Positions 1 to 8,277 of a stretch of DNA of 64,000 bases are shown here, piece after piece. The notes below the pieces were generated by a model. That model ran no database searches. It was not told the origin of the DNA and saw nothing but the letters and a program-made list of their open reading frames with translations. This DNA is from CALBPI01 sp039033995 (GTDB lineage Bacteria; Pseudomonadota; Gammaproteobacteria; Steroidobacterales; Woeseiaceae). The position numbers and the translations under genes are program-made. The first letter of the stretch is position 1. Each line of letters begins with the position of its first letter. The DNA lies in assembly GCA_039033995.1 (NCBI GenBank), contig JBCCBP010000018.1:1-64000 (forward strand), read 5' to 3'.

Positions 1-200
1 ACAAACAGACACTGCGCCGATTGCGACAAGGCACGAAAACAAGCGATCTCGTCAGCTTCGTCTTGACTAAGGAGATGCGCATAGTGCGTCGTGACAAAGT
101 TCACCATCTCAAGAAAATTGTCGACGTAATAAAACGTTGGTAGTTGTCGACGCGTATTCTGAGATGACTCAGATCGCCGCAGGTTCGCGATGCGTGTCAT
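1..200 (-). CDS. VRR-NUC / FAN1-like nuclease, N-terminal fragment (cut by window edge)
   Basis: An open minus-strand frame starts at the ATG at 198-200 and runs off the left edge, giving about 66 residues. The segment with YYVDNFLEMVNFV, followed by LLSQDEADE and CFRALSQSAQ, resembles the N-terminus of bacterial FAN1-like proteins (YYLDNF...LL...E...F..L...AQ.L), which carry a C-terminal VRR-NUC domain and act on branched DNA. The nuclease domain lies outside the window, so the function is inferred only from this N-terminal pattern. No strong Shine-Dalgarno precedes the ATG. The gene is divergent from the TauE-like gene. Confidence 0.55.
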   Translation of the reverse strand, partial: MTRIANLRRSESSQNTRRQLPTFYYVDNFLEMVNFVTTHYAHLLSQDEADEIACFRALSQSAQCLF

Positions 201-493
201 GGTTTGAGTCAGTCCGGATTCTCGTTTCCTGTTGGAGCCAATATAGTGCGTTTTCTCGTTACTGTATAGATGCACAGTGCTTCGTGTCACAAGATGATCG
301 CTTGCAATGCCTATGGCCGCCGTCAGATTTTGTTCGCCATCACCGTGGCTAACGCGCGGCGCTCTTGCCCACTGTGTGGGCGAGCGATGTATCTTCACGA
401 GACAAACACCGCGCCTCGCGTTTCAGGTCGCATCGGTGAACGCCACGTCGATAGCAGCATGCGCGAATCTTGTCGGTCAGCCATAATGGGGAG
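201..493. other. Divergent intergenic region
   Basis: This stretch separates the left-edge nuclease gene from the permease gene on the other strand and must hold both promoters. I see no convincing conserved ORF, hairpin-plus-T-run or repeat in it. Short ORFs on both strands here lack ribosome binding sites and family resemblance. Confidence 0.4.
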
Positions 494-1360
494 ATGGATT
501 TTACGCTGTATTGGTTTATGTTCCCCGTCGCGGTGTGTGTCGCCACCGCGGCCATGTTGAGCGGTATCGGTGGCGCGGCGTTGTTTACGCCGATCTTTAT
601 TCTCGGGTTTCCACTGCTCGGGCCGGAATACCCACTACAGAATACCGTCGCAGCCATCGGCACCGCATTGCTGACAGAGACGTTTGGATTCACCTCCGGG
701 TTTTTCGGCTACTACCGGCGACGTTTGATCGATTTTCATTTGGTTCGTCGCTTTGTCGTTATCGCGGTGCCGATTGCGATCGTCGGCGCTTTCGTTGCAC
801 ATCTTGTTGCGGAACCCGTATTGATTGCGGGCTACGCTATTTTGGTTTTGATAATCGCCGCCGTCCACCTGTTTGTAGCGGGAGGCGCAGTGGTGGATGG
901 ACCGCACGGCGCGACCGTCACGCTTACCGACATCGATGGCAACCAGTATCACTATCAACGCCCACGTCTGACAGCGACTGATTCTGTCGCTACCGGCATC
1001 GGCTCCTTTATGACCGGCATGCTCTCGGTCGGTATCGGCGAAGTCATCGTGCCCCAATTGACGAAGCGCGGTGTACCGGTTGCAGTCGCTGTAGCCGCGG
1101 CGGTGACGATTGTGATCATCACAGTCGCTTGTGCATCGTTCACACTCGTGGGCCAGGTGGTTGCCGCGGGCGGCTGGTCTGCCGTGCCATGGAACCTGGT
1201 TTGCTACTCGATACCTGGCGTATTGATCGGTGGACAAATCGGACCGCGTCTACAGGGACGGGTGCCGCAGCGGTCGATGGAATATGGCATCGCAGCGTTG
1301 TTTGTCGTGCTGGCGATTGCGATGCTCATTGTGGCTGCGCAAAGAGCGTCGGTAGGATAG
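494..1360 (+). CDS. TauE/SafE family sulfite exporter-like permease
   Basis: This is an inner-membrane protein of about 288 residues with repeated hydrophobic helices, in two halves separated by a polar insert around residues 140-170. The N-terminal helix contains GIGGAALFTPIFIL and the second half contains GIGSFMTGMLSVGIGEVIVPQL, the paired glycine-rich helices typical of TauE/SafE (DUF81) anion exporters. Substrates in the family include sulfite, sulfoacetate and related organosulfur anions; this one is unknown. A TTG 24 nt upstream is also possible, but the ATG before DFTLYWF is preferred because it begins at the first membrane helix. No sulfur-metabolism gene is adjacent. Confidence 0.85.
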   Translation: MDFTLYWFMFPVAVCVATAAMLSGIGGAALFTPIFILGFPLLGPEYPLQNTVAAIGTALLTETFGFTSGFFGYYRRRLIDFHLVRRFVVIAVPIAIVGAFVAHLVAEPVLIAGYAILVLIIAAVHLFVAGGAVVDGPHGATVTLTDIDGNQYHYQRPRLTATDSVATGIGSFMTGMLSVGIGEVIVPQLTKRGVPVAVAVAAAVTIVIITVACASFTLVGQVVAAGGWSAVPWNLVCYSIPGVLIGGQIGPRLQGRVPQRSMEYGIAALFVVLAIAMLIVAAQRASVG

Positions 1361-1366
1361 GCAGCA

Positions 1367-1864
1367 CTATTTTCCGGCGCGCAACATCGTGCGCAAATCG
1401 CCGTCATGCATTTCAAGTGCCCGGCTCACATCTGCCAGTCGCCGCTGTTGGGTTTCGTGTCGTTTCGCGTTGGCAACGTGGTGAGCCAACGCACGCTGCT
1501 TGCCTGGCGAAAGCTGGCCCCATATTGACTGCGCTTCCGAATGCGCAGCCAACCATTCGGCGAGTGTGTCCGGCACCTCGACATAGTCTTGATCGGCTAT
1601 GCTGAATCGCATCTCAACTGTGTCACCCAACGATAATTGTGCCGCTTTCAAGACTGACGGCGACACCATGAAGTAATAGCGCTGATCGCCTGACGGCATC
1701 CACGCACCGTGCACCGGCACATCGCTGATTTCGCCATCGATGCGGACACGGGGATACTCGTCAAAAGGCATTTGTTGGACGAGCTCCTGCGGCAAAAACA
1801 CAACCCGATAGTGCAGCTGTCGCGCTTTGCCGATGCTGTGCTTGACGATCGGGCCCTCGAACAT
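1367..1864 (-). CDS. YdeI/OmpD-associated family protein with DUF1905 domain
   Basis: About 165 residues. The first part (YRVVFLPQEL, then VRIDGEISDVPVHGAWMPSGDQRYYFMVSPSVLKAAQLSLGD split over the first 75 residues) matches the DUF1905 beta-barrel pattern. The C-terminal helical part (DTLAEWLAAHSEAQ, LSPGKQRAL, ANAKRHETQQRR) matches YdeI-type bacteriocin-protection proteins, whose biochemistry is poorly known. I chose the ATG at 1864, which lies just downstream of the preceding gene's stop; an in-frame ATG at 1936 would overlap that gene by 58 nt. The gene is convergent with the TauE-like permease, 6 nt apart. It probably shares a transcript with the two genes upstream. Confidence 0.7.
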   Translation of the reverse strand: MFEGPIVKHSIGKARQLHYRVVFLPQELVQQMPFDEYPRVRIDGEISDVPVHGAWMPSGDQRYYFMVSPSVLKAAQLSLGDTVEMRFSIADQDYVEVPDTLAEWLAAHSEAQSIWGQLSPGKQRALAHHVANAKRHETQQRRLADVSRALEMHDGDLRTMLRAGK

Positions 1865-1878
1865 GTGCTCGAAAAACA

Positions 1879-2736
1879 CTACATACTCGGCGTGGCTTCC
1901 TCGTTGGACTGCATAAAACAGTTCACGAGCATCCATTTTAAGTTGATGCCGATGCGGTCCGCCTCCGGGACGGTAAAGGTATAGGCCAGTTCCTGTTGAC
2001 CATCCGCAGTGCGTTCGTTGATGTACAGCACGAGCGAATTGCGGGTAAAGATGCCTTCGAGATTGTTGATCGGCCAATCGACCAGCATCATGCTAACACC
2101 TAACGAGCGACCATCCGCTGTGTCGAACCAGAACGATCCGCCTTGGTCATGTAGCTCAAAATCGTCGTAGCGTTGGTACGGAATATCGCGTCCACCGCCG
2201 ACCCCGGGAATATCGACGTAGCAGAAAAATGTCCGTGCACGATCCAGGGTGAAGAAATCGGCGTCCGCTATTCGTTGCACCCACAATCCGCTCTCTGCCA
2301 ACAGCAGTCCCTTTGGCAAACTAGAGTCCTCGCACCGACCCGTTGCCTCAGCACGGAATTGAGCCGCCTCGCGACGCCACAGTACGTTGCATTGAGGCCC
2401 GTCAGACACTGCGATATCGACCGCAGTCATACGCACCGCTCGCGCGTCGTCGTCAGGCAGGAAAACCCACAGTTGCTCTTCGCGCTCATCGCCGACGATG
2501 AATTCAACTCTGTAACTGAACGGGCTGACTGGATACGCGGACACGGTCATGCCGGCGTGCTTGATCGGTCGATCGATGCGTCGATCAAAATAGGCCTGAT
2601 TGCTGTTACTGAAGGTGCCCTCCAACAGGGTCATGATGACTTGCTGGTCGCGAGCCCAAGGCGTGGAATCCTGGCCCTGCCCCCAAGCGGACACGGTAAG
2701 CAAACCGACAGTGACCGACAGCAACAATTGGCGCAT
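1879..2736 (-). CDS. CpcT/CpeT-like family protein, exported
   Basis: About 285 residues with an N-terminal signal peptide (RQLLLSVTVGLLTVSAWG). The mature part shows the pattern of the CpcT/CpeT family: EGTFSNSNQAYFDRR near the start, a central C..LWRREAAQFRAEATGRC, and beta-rich segments. In cyanobacteria this fold attaches bilins to phycobiliproteins. Non-photosynthetic bacteria carry exported relatives of unknown function, and this protein lies next to no pigment genes. The start is the ATG at 2736, which shares one base with the stop of the upstream lipoprotein gene (TGATG), a sign of translational coupling. The assignment rests on motif resemblance only. Confidence 0.6.
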   Translation of the reverse strand: MRQLLLSVTVGLLTVSAWGQGQDSTPWARDQQVIMTLLEGTFSNSNQAYFDRRIDRPIKHAGMTVSAYPVSPFSYRVEFIVGDEREEQLWVFLPDDDARAVRMTAVDIAVSDGPQCNVLWRREAAQFRAEATGRCEDSSLPKGLLLAESGLWVQRIADADFFTLDRARTFFCYVDIPGVGGGRDIPYQRYDDFELHDQGGSFWFDTADGRSLGVSMMLVDWPINNLEGIFTRNSLVLYINERTADGQQELAYTFTVPEADRIGINLKWMLVNCFMQSNEEATPSM

Positions 2737-3209
2737 CAACGCGTCTCCTGGCAGACAGAGGGATCAAATTGACCGGGAGACCACTTGTCGGCCATGTAGG
2801 CCGGCAACGCAGACTCTCGATATACGGATACCGTGTAATCGCCTGCGTTAGGATTCAGGCGTAAAGGTCGTATCTCATTTTGATAAGTTGACGAAAACCA
2901 GAAGTGTCGCGCGGCTTCGAGATTGGGAAACCGCACCATCAGGGTCGAGTGATTCGCTGGCAGCGTACCCTCAAAAATGTCGATCGGTCGCAAATCGTTC
3001 ATGTAATACCCCGCCAGGCTTGGATACAAACCCGAGTCGGCGATCGCGCGGGCGTAGTCCGCCATACGCTGACGGTCATGAGTGACGCCAGTGACCACCA
3101 TAACGACCGGCTCACACGGAGACTCAGCTGGGGGTAGCCCGCCGCAACCGGCAAAACAGCCGAGCATGATAAGCACCGCAGAGCGGACTGGAATTTTCGC
3201 TGGGCGCAT
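2736..3209 (-). CDS. DUF1330-domain lipoprotein
   Basis: About 157 residues. A positively charged N-terminus and hydrophobic helix end in FAGCGG, so Cys22 is the likely lipidation site (LGC at Cys18 is an alternative). The rest resembles DUF1330: VVMVVTGVTHDRQRMADYA, then IFEGTLPANHSTLMVRFPNLEAARHFW and a terminal YQNEIRPLR. DUF1330 proteins form small ferredoxin-like-fold dimers of unknown function. The in-frame ATG at 3224 would put five extra residues before MRPAKIP; the downstream ATG is preferred. The stop overlaps the start of the CpcT-like gene by 1 nt. Confidence 0.65.
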   Translation of the reverse strand: MRPAKIPVRSAVLIMLGCFAGCGGLPPAESPCEPVVMVVTGVTHDRQRMADYARAIADSGLYPSLAGYYMNDLRPIDIFEGTLPANHSTLMVRFPNLEAARHFWFSSTYQNEIRPLRLNPNAGDYTVSVYRESALPAYMADKWSPGQFDPSVCQETR

Positions 3210-3532
3210 GGGAGTCCCTAACAAATCGGCGAAATCACTTAATGATAGAACATTAATACTGCGGCTATTGTGCCACCAACGGCATCGATTTCACCATAAA
3301 CCGCGCAGAAATATTATGTTGCTTCGCAACACGCGACAGACAATGCGTCACGTAAAGTTGACGCAAAGTTCGGTTTTCGCTGCGTTTTTCTGACCACAAG
3401 CGGCAACATTGATTTGCTCTAAATCGACCATACTTGCATTCGCAACAATCGCTGACCTAGTTTCGTAGCGGGACTAACCGGAGACTAAGCGGCGCAAGAT
3501 CGGCAAGCCTCCCTGACAATTGGGGACTCATT
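3210..3532. other. Divergent intergenic region upstream of the protease gene
   Basis: About 320 bases, more AT-rich than the flanking genes, between the DUF1330 lipoprotein (minus) and the subtilisin-like protease (plus). It contains a small GTTGC-TTC-GCAAC hairpin near 3318-3330 and GGGGAC a few bases before the protease ATG. I could not pick out a convincing sigma-70 promoter pair or any coding ORF. Confidence 0.35.
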
Positions 3533-5617
3533 ATGATTCCGACTCGAGCTACGGCTGGCCTCAGCCGTGTATTCGCTGGCGTTTTTGCCGGCTGTCTTTC
3601 CAGTCTCGCGCTAGCAGGCGGCGGCCAAACGAACACGCCTGGCGCAGGACCGGTTTCTAACCAAATCATCGTGAAGTATCACGACACCGGCATCTTGCAA
3701 TCGGCCGCGACCGATTTCGCAACCGCTAATGGCATCGCAGCGGCCAGGACACGACGTCTGACATCGATGCTCGGTGGCACTGCCCGCCTGAAACGGCGCA
3801 TGGCCAACGGCGCGAGTGTTTATCGCTTATCTGCCTGGCGGCATAAGAATGACATGCAACAAGCACTGGCTGTCTTAGGTAACGATCCAGACGTCGCGTA
3901 CGCGGAGATCGATCAGCTTCTACAGCCGATGGCGACACCGAACGATGCACGCTACAACGAGCAGTGGCACTACTTCGAGGCGACTGGCGGACTCAACCTG
4001 CCGTCGGCCTGGGACAGTTCGACCGGTGCGGGTGTTGTCGTCGCTGTGATCGATACGGGCTACCGGCCACATACCGATCTGAACGCAAACATTCTGCCCG
4101 GTTACGACATGATCTCGGACACATTCGTCTCCGTCGATGGCAATGGACGCGATAGCGATGCGCGCGATCCCGGTGATGCTTCCGCGGCAGGCGATTGCGG
4201 GCCGGGCGAGCCGGCGCGCAGCAGCAGCTGGCACGGCACGCATGTTGCCGGCACCATTTCGGCTGTGACTAACAACGGTACTGGCGTGGCCGGCGTTGCT
4301 TACGGGGCGAAGATCGTACCGCTGCGTGCGCTGGGTCGCTGTGGGGGCTATACGTCGGACATCGCAGACAGCATCATCTGGGCGTCTGGTGGCAGCGTGT
4401 CGGGTGCACCGACCAATGCGAACCCGGCCGACGTCATCAACATGAGCCTGGGTGGCGGTGGCGCCTGTTCGGCGACGACACAGTCTGCAATCAACACGGC
4501 ACGCGGCAACGGTTCGACAATCGTCGTTGCCGCGGGTAACTCAAACGCCAACACATCGGGTTTCAATCCGGCTAACTGTTCGGGCGTGATTACCGTGGCG
4601 GCGACCAACCGAAGCGGCGGGCGCGCCTACTACTCGAACTTCGGTTCTGAAGTCGATGTCGCGGCGCCGGGTGGCGATATCCGTTTCGGTGCGGCCGGCG
4701 GCGTTTTGTCGACACTGAACTCCGGGAGCAACGGGCCCGCTTCGGACAATTATGCGTTCTATCAGGGCACCAGTATGGCGGCGCCGCATGTCGCCGGGCT
4801 TGCTGCGCTGATGAAGGCAGAAGATCCAAGCCTGACACCCAACCAGATCGAATCAACGATCCGCAATACGGCGCGCAGTTTCCCGGCATCGTGCGGCCAG
4901 TGCGGCACCGGTATCGCCGATGCTGCCGCTGCAGTCGCGGCCGTCGGTGGCGGCGGTGGTAATCCACCACCCACCGGCAACAATGAGCTGACCAATGGGT
5001 CTCCGGTAACCGGGTTGTCCGCGGCAACCGGACAAGAACTCCGGTTCACCATCGAGGTGCCAGCCGGGTCTAGCGACCTGTCGTTCTCGATTGGCGGCGG
5101 CAGTGGCGATGCGGATTTGTACGTCCGATTTGGCAGTGCGCCGACCACCGGTAGCTATGATTGTCGGCCGTACCGAAACGGCAATAGCGAGAGCTGCAAC
5201 TTTGCCAATCCGCAGGCGGGCACCTACCACGTTATGCTGCGCGCCTATGCGAGCTTCTCGAATGTCACCCTGACGGGCTCGTTCACGGAGCCCAGCAGTG
5301 GCGGTGGCGCCGAAGGTGGTCAGGCCGGAGCTGACAACCTATCGGCATCACGTCGCAATTGGTTGCGCTACACGCTGGAGATACCGGAAGGCATGAGTAG
5401 TCTGACCGTGCGTATTTCTGGCGGCAGCGGCGACGCTGATCTATATTTGCGCTATGGATCGCAGCCCTCCACCAGCAACTACGATTGTCGTCCGTACCGC
5501 AATGGCAACACCGAGACCTGCCAGATCAGCAACCCGCAGGCGGGCACCTGGCACATCGGTATCCGGGCCTATCAAACGTTCTCGGGCGTCAATCTCGACG
5601 CCGAATGGACGCCTTAA
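3533..5617 (+). CDS. Secreted S8 (subtilisin-like) serine protease with two C-terminal PPC domains
   Basis: This 694-residue preproprotease starts with a signal peptide ending near ALAGG, followed by an I9-type propeptide (about residues 40-130; NQIIVKYHD through DPDVAYAEIDQ). The S8 domain carries the triad Asp174 (VIDTGY), His234 (HGTHVAG) and Ser414 (GTSMAAPHVAG). After a GGGGNPPP linker come two pre-peptidase C-terminal (PPC) domains at about 485-585 and 595-694. Both contain GGSGDADLY and YDCRPYRNGN, which shows recent duplication. PPC domains in this family are usually removed after secretion. The likely route is Sec export then type II secretion. There is no GlyGly-CTERM tail. An intrinsic terminator follows. 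Confidence 0.93.
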   Translation: MIPTRATAGLSRVFAGVFAGCLSSLALAGGGQTNTPGAGPVSNQIIVKYHDTGILQSAATDFATANGIAAARTRRLTSMLGGTARLKRRMANGASVYRLSAWRHKNDMQQALAVLGNDPDVAYAEIDQLLQPMATPNDARYNEQWHYFEATGGLNLPSAWDSSTGAGVVVAVIDTGYRPHTDLNANILPGYDMISDTFVSVDGNGRDSDARDPGDASAAGDCGPGEPARSSSWHGTHVAGTISAVTNNGTGVAGVAYGAKIVPLRALGRCGGYTSDIADSIIWASGGSVSGAPTNANPADVINMSLGGGGACSATTQSAINTARGNGSTIVVAAGNSNANTSGFNPANCSGVITVAATNRSGGRAYYSNFGSEVDVAAPGGDIRFGAAGGVLSTLNSGSNGPASDNYAFYQGTSMAAPHVAGLAALMKAEDPSLTPNQIESTIRNTARSFPASCGQCGTGIADAAAAVAAVGGGGGNPPPTGNNELTNGSPVTGLSAATGQELRFTIEVPAGSSDLSFSIGGGSGDADLYVRFGSAPTTGSYDCRPYRNGNSESCNFANPQAGTYHVMLRAYASFSNVTLTGSFTEPSSGGGAEGGQAGADNLSASRRNWLRYTLEIPEGMSSLTVRISGGSGDADLYLRYGSQPSTSNYDCRPYRNGNTETCQISNPQAGTWHIGIRAYQTFSGVNLDAEWTP
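5090..5560 (+). repeat. Tandem PPC-domain coding repeat within the protease gene
   Basis: Two segments of about 140 nt, near 5090-5230 and 5417-5555, encode the same order of motifs (GGSGDADLY, YDCRPYRNGN, NPQAGT). They are visibly similar at the nucleotide level, for example around the NPQAGT codons. This is an intragenic domain duplication rather than a mobile repeat. Confidence 0.7.
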
Positions 5618-5649
5618 TACCACCAATCGCTGTCCAGGCAGTGAGCATT

Positions 5650-5677
5650 GCGGCGCCTTCGGGCGCCGCTTTGTTTT
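5650..5677 (+). terminator. Rho-independent terminator after the protease gene
   Basis: A perfect 8-bp GC stem (GCGGCGCC / GGCGCCGC) with a stable TTCG tetraloop is followed by TTTGTTTT, 32 nt past the protease stop. It should separate the protease transcript from the amine oxidase gene. Confidence 0.85.
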
Positions 5678-5713
5678 GGGCGCGATCCGCCGCCTGAGCC
5701 CGGAGACACACCC

Positions 5714-7141
5714 ATGAAAACAAGGAAAACGGGCGCCGCGCTGACACGACGTCGGTTTTTGATTGCCGGGACGGCGTCGGTCGCCGGGATGGGGGCCAGT
5801 CGCTGTCGCCGCGCACCGCAGCGTGCGGATGTCATTGTATTAGGTGCCGGTTTAGCCGGTCTGATGGCGGCGCGCACACTGGTCGATGCAGGGCTGACGG
5901 TCATCGTCCTGGAGGCGCGTGACCGACCGGGCGGACGCATCGTAACGCTGAGCGATTTACCAGGACAACCCGAAGCGGGTGGGACACAGATCAGTTCGAA
6001 CTACCAACGGTTTGTTGATCTGGCCACGCGTTTTGACATCCCGCTGCGAGAAGATGCACCGATGCGCCGCGCGCAGCCGGAGTTTTGGATCTCATTGCAG
6101 AGTGAGGTGATTCGTACTGAGCAATGGGCGGAACATCCCCGTAACCCATTCGCTGGGCCGCTGGCGGGCAGACCGCCCTGGTCCCTGCCCTTCGCTGCGA
6201 TGGCGCGTGACAACCCACTGCCCGATGTGGGTAGCTGGAAAGACCCGGACTACGCCCAATACGACATTTCGCTCGCCGATCATCTGAGCTGGAACGACGA
6301 CCAGCTTCGCCTCGCTTACGGGATCAATCCTGGCTACGGTCCTAATCCAAAATCGCAGTCGGCACTGATGTGGTTTCAAATCATGAAGGCCATTGCGGTG
6401 CCGGGTGGCAAGCTCCTGACGGTCGATGGCGGCAACGATCGATTGCCCATCGCCGTTGCGGAGTCATTGGGTGATCGCATCCACTACGGTAGCGATGTGA
6501 GTCGTATTGATGTAAACACCGATGGCGTACAGATTTGGACGTCGGAAGGCGACAGCTTTAGCGCAGCTCATGCAATCTGTACGTTACCAACGAGTGCCGT
6601 CCGAAGACTGTCGCTGCGAGCACCATTGACCGTGGAGCAACGCGCCGGTATCGATACGCTGAATTACAATCGTGTCGTACGTGCGTACTTCGTACCGACG
6701 CGTCCCTTCTGGGAAGCCGATGGCCTGCCACCGTCAATCTGGAGCGATTCGCTGGCAGGCCGCGCTTTTGCATTACGCGGCAATGGCGACGAGACCATCA
6801 CGATGATTCAGTGCTTCATCACAGGTCCCGCGGCACTACAACTCGATGCGATGTCAGCGGACGCGGCACTCGCTGCCGTGCAGTCAGACCTTGAGCAGAT
6901 TCGACCCGCCTGCAAAGGCGCGTTGCAACCAGCGCGTCTCGTGAGCTGGGGCAAGGATCGTTGGGCGGGTGGCGCGTACGCGTGTTGGCAACCCGGCCAG
7001 ATTCGCGCCTTCGCCAATGCGTTGGAAGCACCCGCAGGGCGGCTGCAATTTGCCGGAGAACACACCGCGCGTTTCTCTCGGGGTATCGAAGGCGCGCTGG
7101 AGTCAGGCGAACGCGCCGCCGCCGCAATCATTACGGCTTAA
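5714..7141 (+). CDS. Tat-exported flavin monoamine oxidase / FAD-dependent amine oxidase
   Basis: About 475 residues. A twin-arginine signal (TRRRFLIAG near residues 11-19) precedes the FAD-binding Rossmann motif VIVLGAGLAGLMAARTL and the arginine-containing VLEARDRPGGRI. Near the C-terminus, QFAGEHTARFSRGIEGALESGERAA is the second FAD-contacting block of amine oxidases and phytoene-desaturase-like enzymes. The substrate is probably an amine or amino acid oxidised in the periplasm, but it cannot be specified. The ATG at 5714 is chosen because GGAG lies 7 nt upstream and the protein then begins just before the Tat motif. An upstream in-frame start would run through the terminator. The end overlaps the convergent hydrolase gene by 11 nt. 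Confidence 0.88.
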   Translation: MKTRKTGAALTRRRFLIAGTASVAGMGASRCRRAPQRADVIVLGAGLAGLMAARTLVDAGLTVIVLEARDRPGGRIVTLSDLPGQPEAGGTQISSNYQRFVDLATRFDIPLREDAPMRRAQPEFWISLQSEVIRTEQWAEHPRNPFAGPLAGRPPWSLPFAAMARDNPLPDVGSWKDPDYAQYDISLADHLSWNDDQLRLAYGINPGYGPNPKSQSALMWFQIMKAIAVPGGKLLTVDGGNDRLPIAVAESLGDRIHYGSDVSRIDVNTDGVQIWTSEGDSFSAAHAICTLPTSAVRRLSLRAPLTVEQRAGIDTLNYNRVVRAYFVPTRPFWEADGLPPSIWSDSLAGRAFALRGNGDETITMIQCFITGPAALQLDAMSADAALAAVQSDLEQIRPACKGALQPARLVSWGKDRWAGGAYACWQPGQIRAFANALEAPAGRLQFAGEHTARFSRGIEGALESGERAAAAIITA

Positions 7142-8252
7142 CGCGCGCTGCTAGCGCGTCGATGATCGCGTTGCCAACACTTTGACTGGCCTCCAGCGCC
7201 TTTTTGTCACCTTCGTTAATTGTCAGCAACACGGCCAGTCCGGCTTCAGGAAACACATCGACCCGTGCGACCCAAAACGTGTTTGAGCCGGAGTGCCCGA
7301 TGGCTCGACCGAAATGCTCCGACTCGTACACTCCCCAGCCTAAGGCGTAGTCTGCGTCGGGCGTCGGTGGCGTTGTCAGTTTGTCGGTGAGCGCGGCGAG
7401 CTCCGGATCCAGAAAGCCACGAACAAATCCGGCCCAGCCGGCAAGCGATGCATGGACCGTCCCGGCCGGCCCGAGCGCCGGCGGATTGTCTGCTTTGTCG
7501 ACACGTTGACCGACGGCGCCCGCGCCAAAGAACAGCAATCGTCGATGCCCGATCGGTTGCTCGCCCTGTGGTGGTCCGAAGCCAAACTCCCCGCTGGTGG
7601 CCATCGACTGTCCCGGTAAATGCTCCTTGAGGGATTGCTCCCACGCGACACCGGTGATTTGCTCAATCGCATGGCCGGCGACAATGTAACCAAAGTTGGA
7701 ATATTCGAAACTGCCGACCACGGCCCGTGGTGGTTTCTGCAAGAGCTGTCGCGTTGTGGCAGCGCGTTGCTCTATGAGCGGCCGCTTGTCTCGATGATAG
7801 GCCAGCAACCAGCTGATACCGAGGTTGCCAATGCCCGCACGATGGGTAAGCAGGTCTTCTATGGTCACCGTCTGCCATGCCGGATCCATATTATCAATCT
7901 CGGGAAATAGCTCTGGCAGCGTCGCGCCCCATTTCGCCTGATCCTGACGCACGAGATCTGCGTACAGTAAGGCTGTCATCGCCTTTGTGCACGAACCCAG
8001 ATGCCACAAGTCGTCTACGGTGACCGGAGTGGGCTTGCCGCGCTCGCGGGCGCCTGCCGCTGCTGATAATACGATGCCGTTCTTGTCCAGAATGGCGGCA
8101 GCGATCCCTGGCATCTCATGTTGGCCGAGTGCCTGATCCAGCAAATCGCCGAGCCATGGGTCATCTGCAGCAAGGCTTGCCGCCGGTAGTCTGTGAGTCA
8201 TCAGCATCAGTGCGACAACAGTGAAAATGAGAACATAGCGCTTTATCATCAT
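7131..8252 (-). CDS. Serine hydrolase, beta-lactamase class C / penicillin-binding-like family
   Basis: About 373 residues with an N-terminal signal peptide (hydrophobic helix ending near LPAASLA). The nucleophile motif SxxK appears as SCTK within LGSCTKAMTALLYA. YSN (FEYSNFGYIVAG) is the general-base tyrosine motif, and HSG (IGHSGSNTFW) is the third box in place of KTG. These features define the AmpC-fold esterase/peptidase group (D-aminopeptidase, EstB-like). Family members hydrolyse small esters or peptides, and true beta-lactamase activity is not implied. The two consecutive ATGs at 8252 and 8249 are likely starts; a GTG at 8276 is possible. The gene is divergent from modA with almost no space, so promoters must overlap coding sequence. 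Confidence 0.85.
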   Translation of the reverse strand: MMIKRYVLIFTVVALMLMTHRLPAASLAADDPWLGDLLDQALGQHEMPGIAAAILDKNGIVLSAAAGARERGKPTPVTVDDLWHLGSCTKAMTALLYADLVRQDQAKWGATLPELFPEIDNMDPAWQTVTIEDLLTHRAGIGNLGISWLLAYHRDKRPLIEQRAATTRQLLQKPPRAVVGSFEYSNFGYIVAGHAIEQITGVAWEQSLKEHLPGQSMATSGEFGFGPPQGEQPIGHRRLLFFGAGAVGQRVDKADNPPALGPAGTVHASLAGWAGFVRGFLDPELAALTDKLTTPPTPDADYALGWGVYESEHFGRAIGHSGSNTFWVARVDVFPEAGLAVLLTINEGDKKALEASQSVGNAIIDALAARVKP

Positions 8253-8277
8253 TCTGTCTGGCCATTCAAAGGGCACC

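Noticed and set aside
4348..5230. Long minus-strand ORFs inside the protease gene
   Set aside because: They are high-GC shadow frames: biased composition, no ribosome sites, and the plus-strand frame carries all catalytic motifs.
5090..5560. Direct repeats as a possible mobile or CRISPR-like array
   Set aside because: They are two coding copies of the PPC domain in one reading frame, not evenly spaced noncoding repeats.
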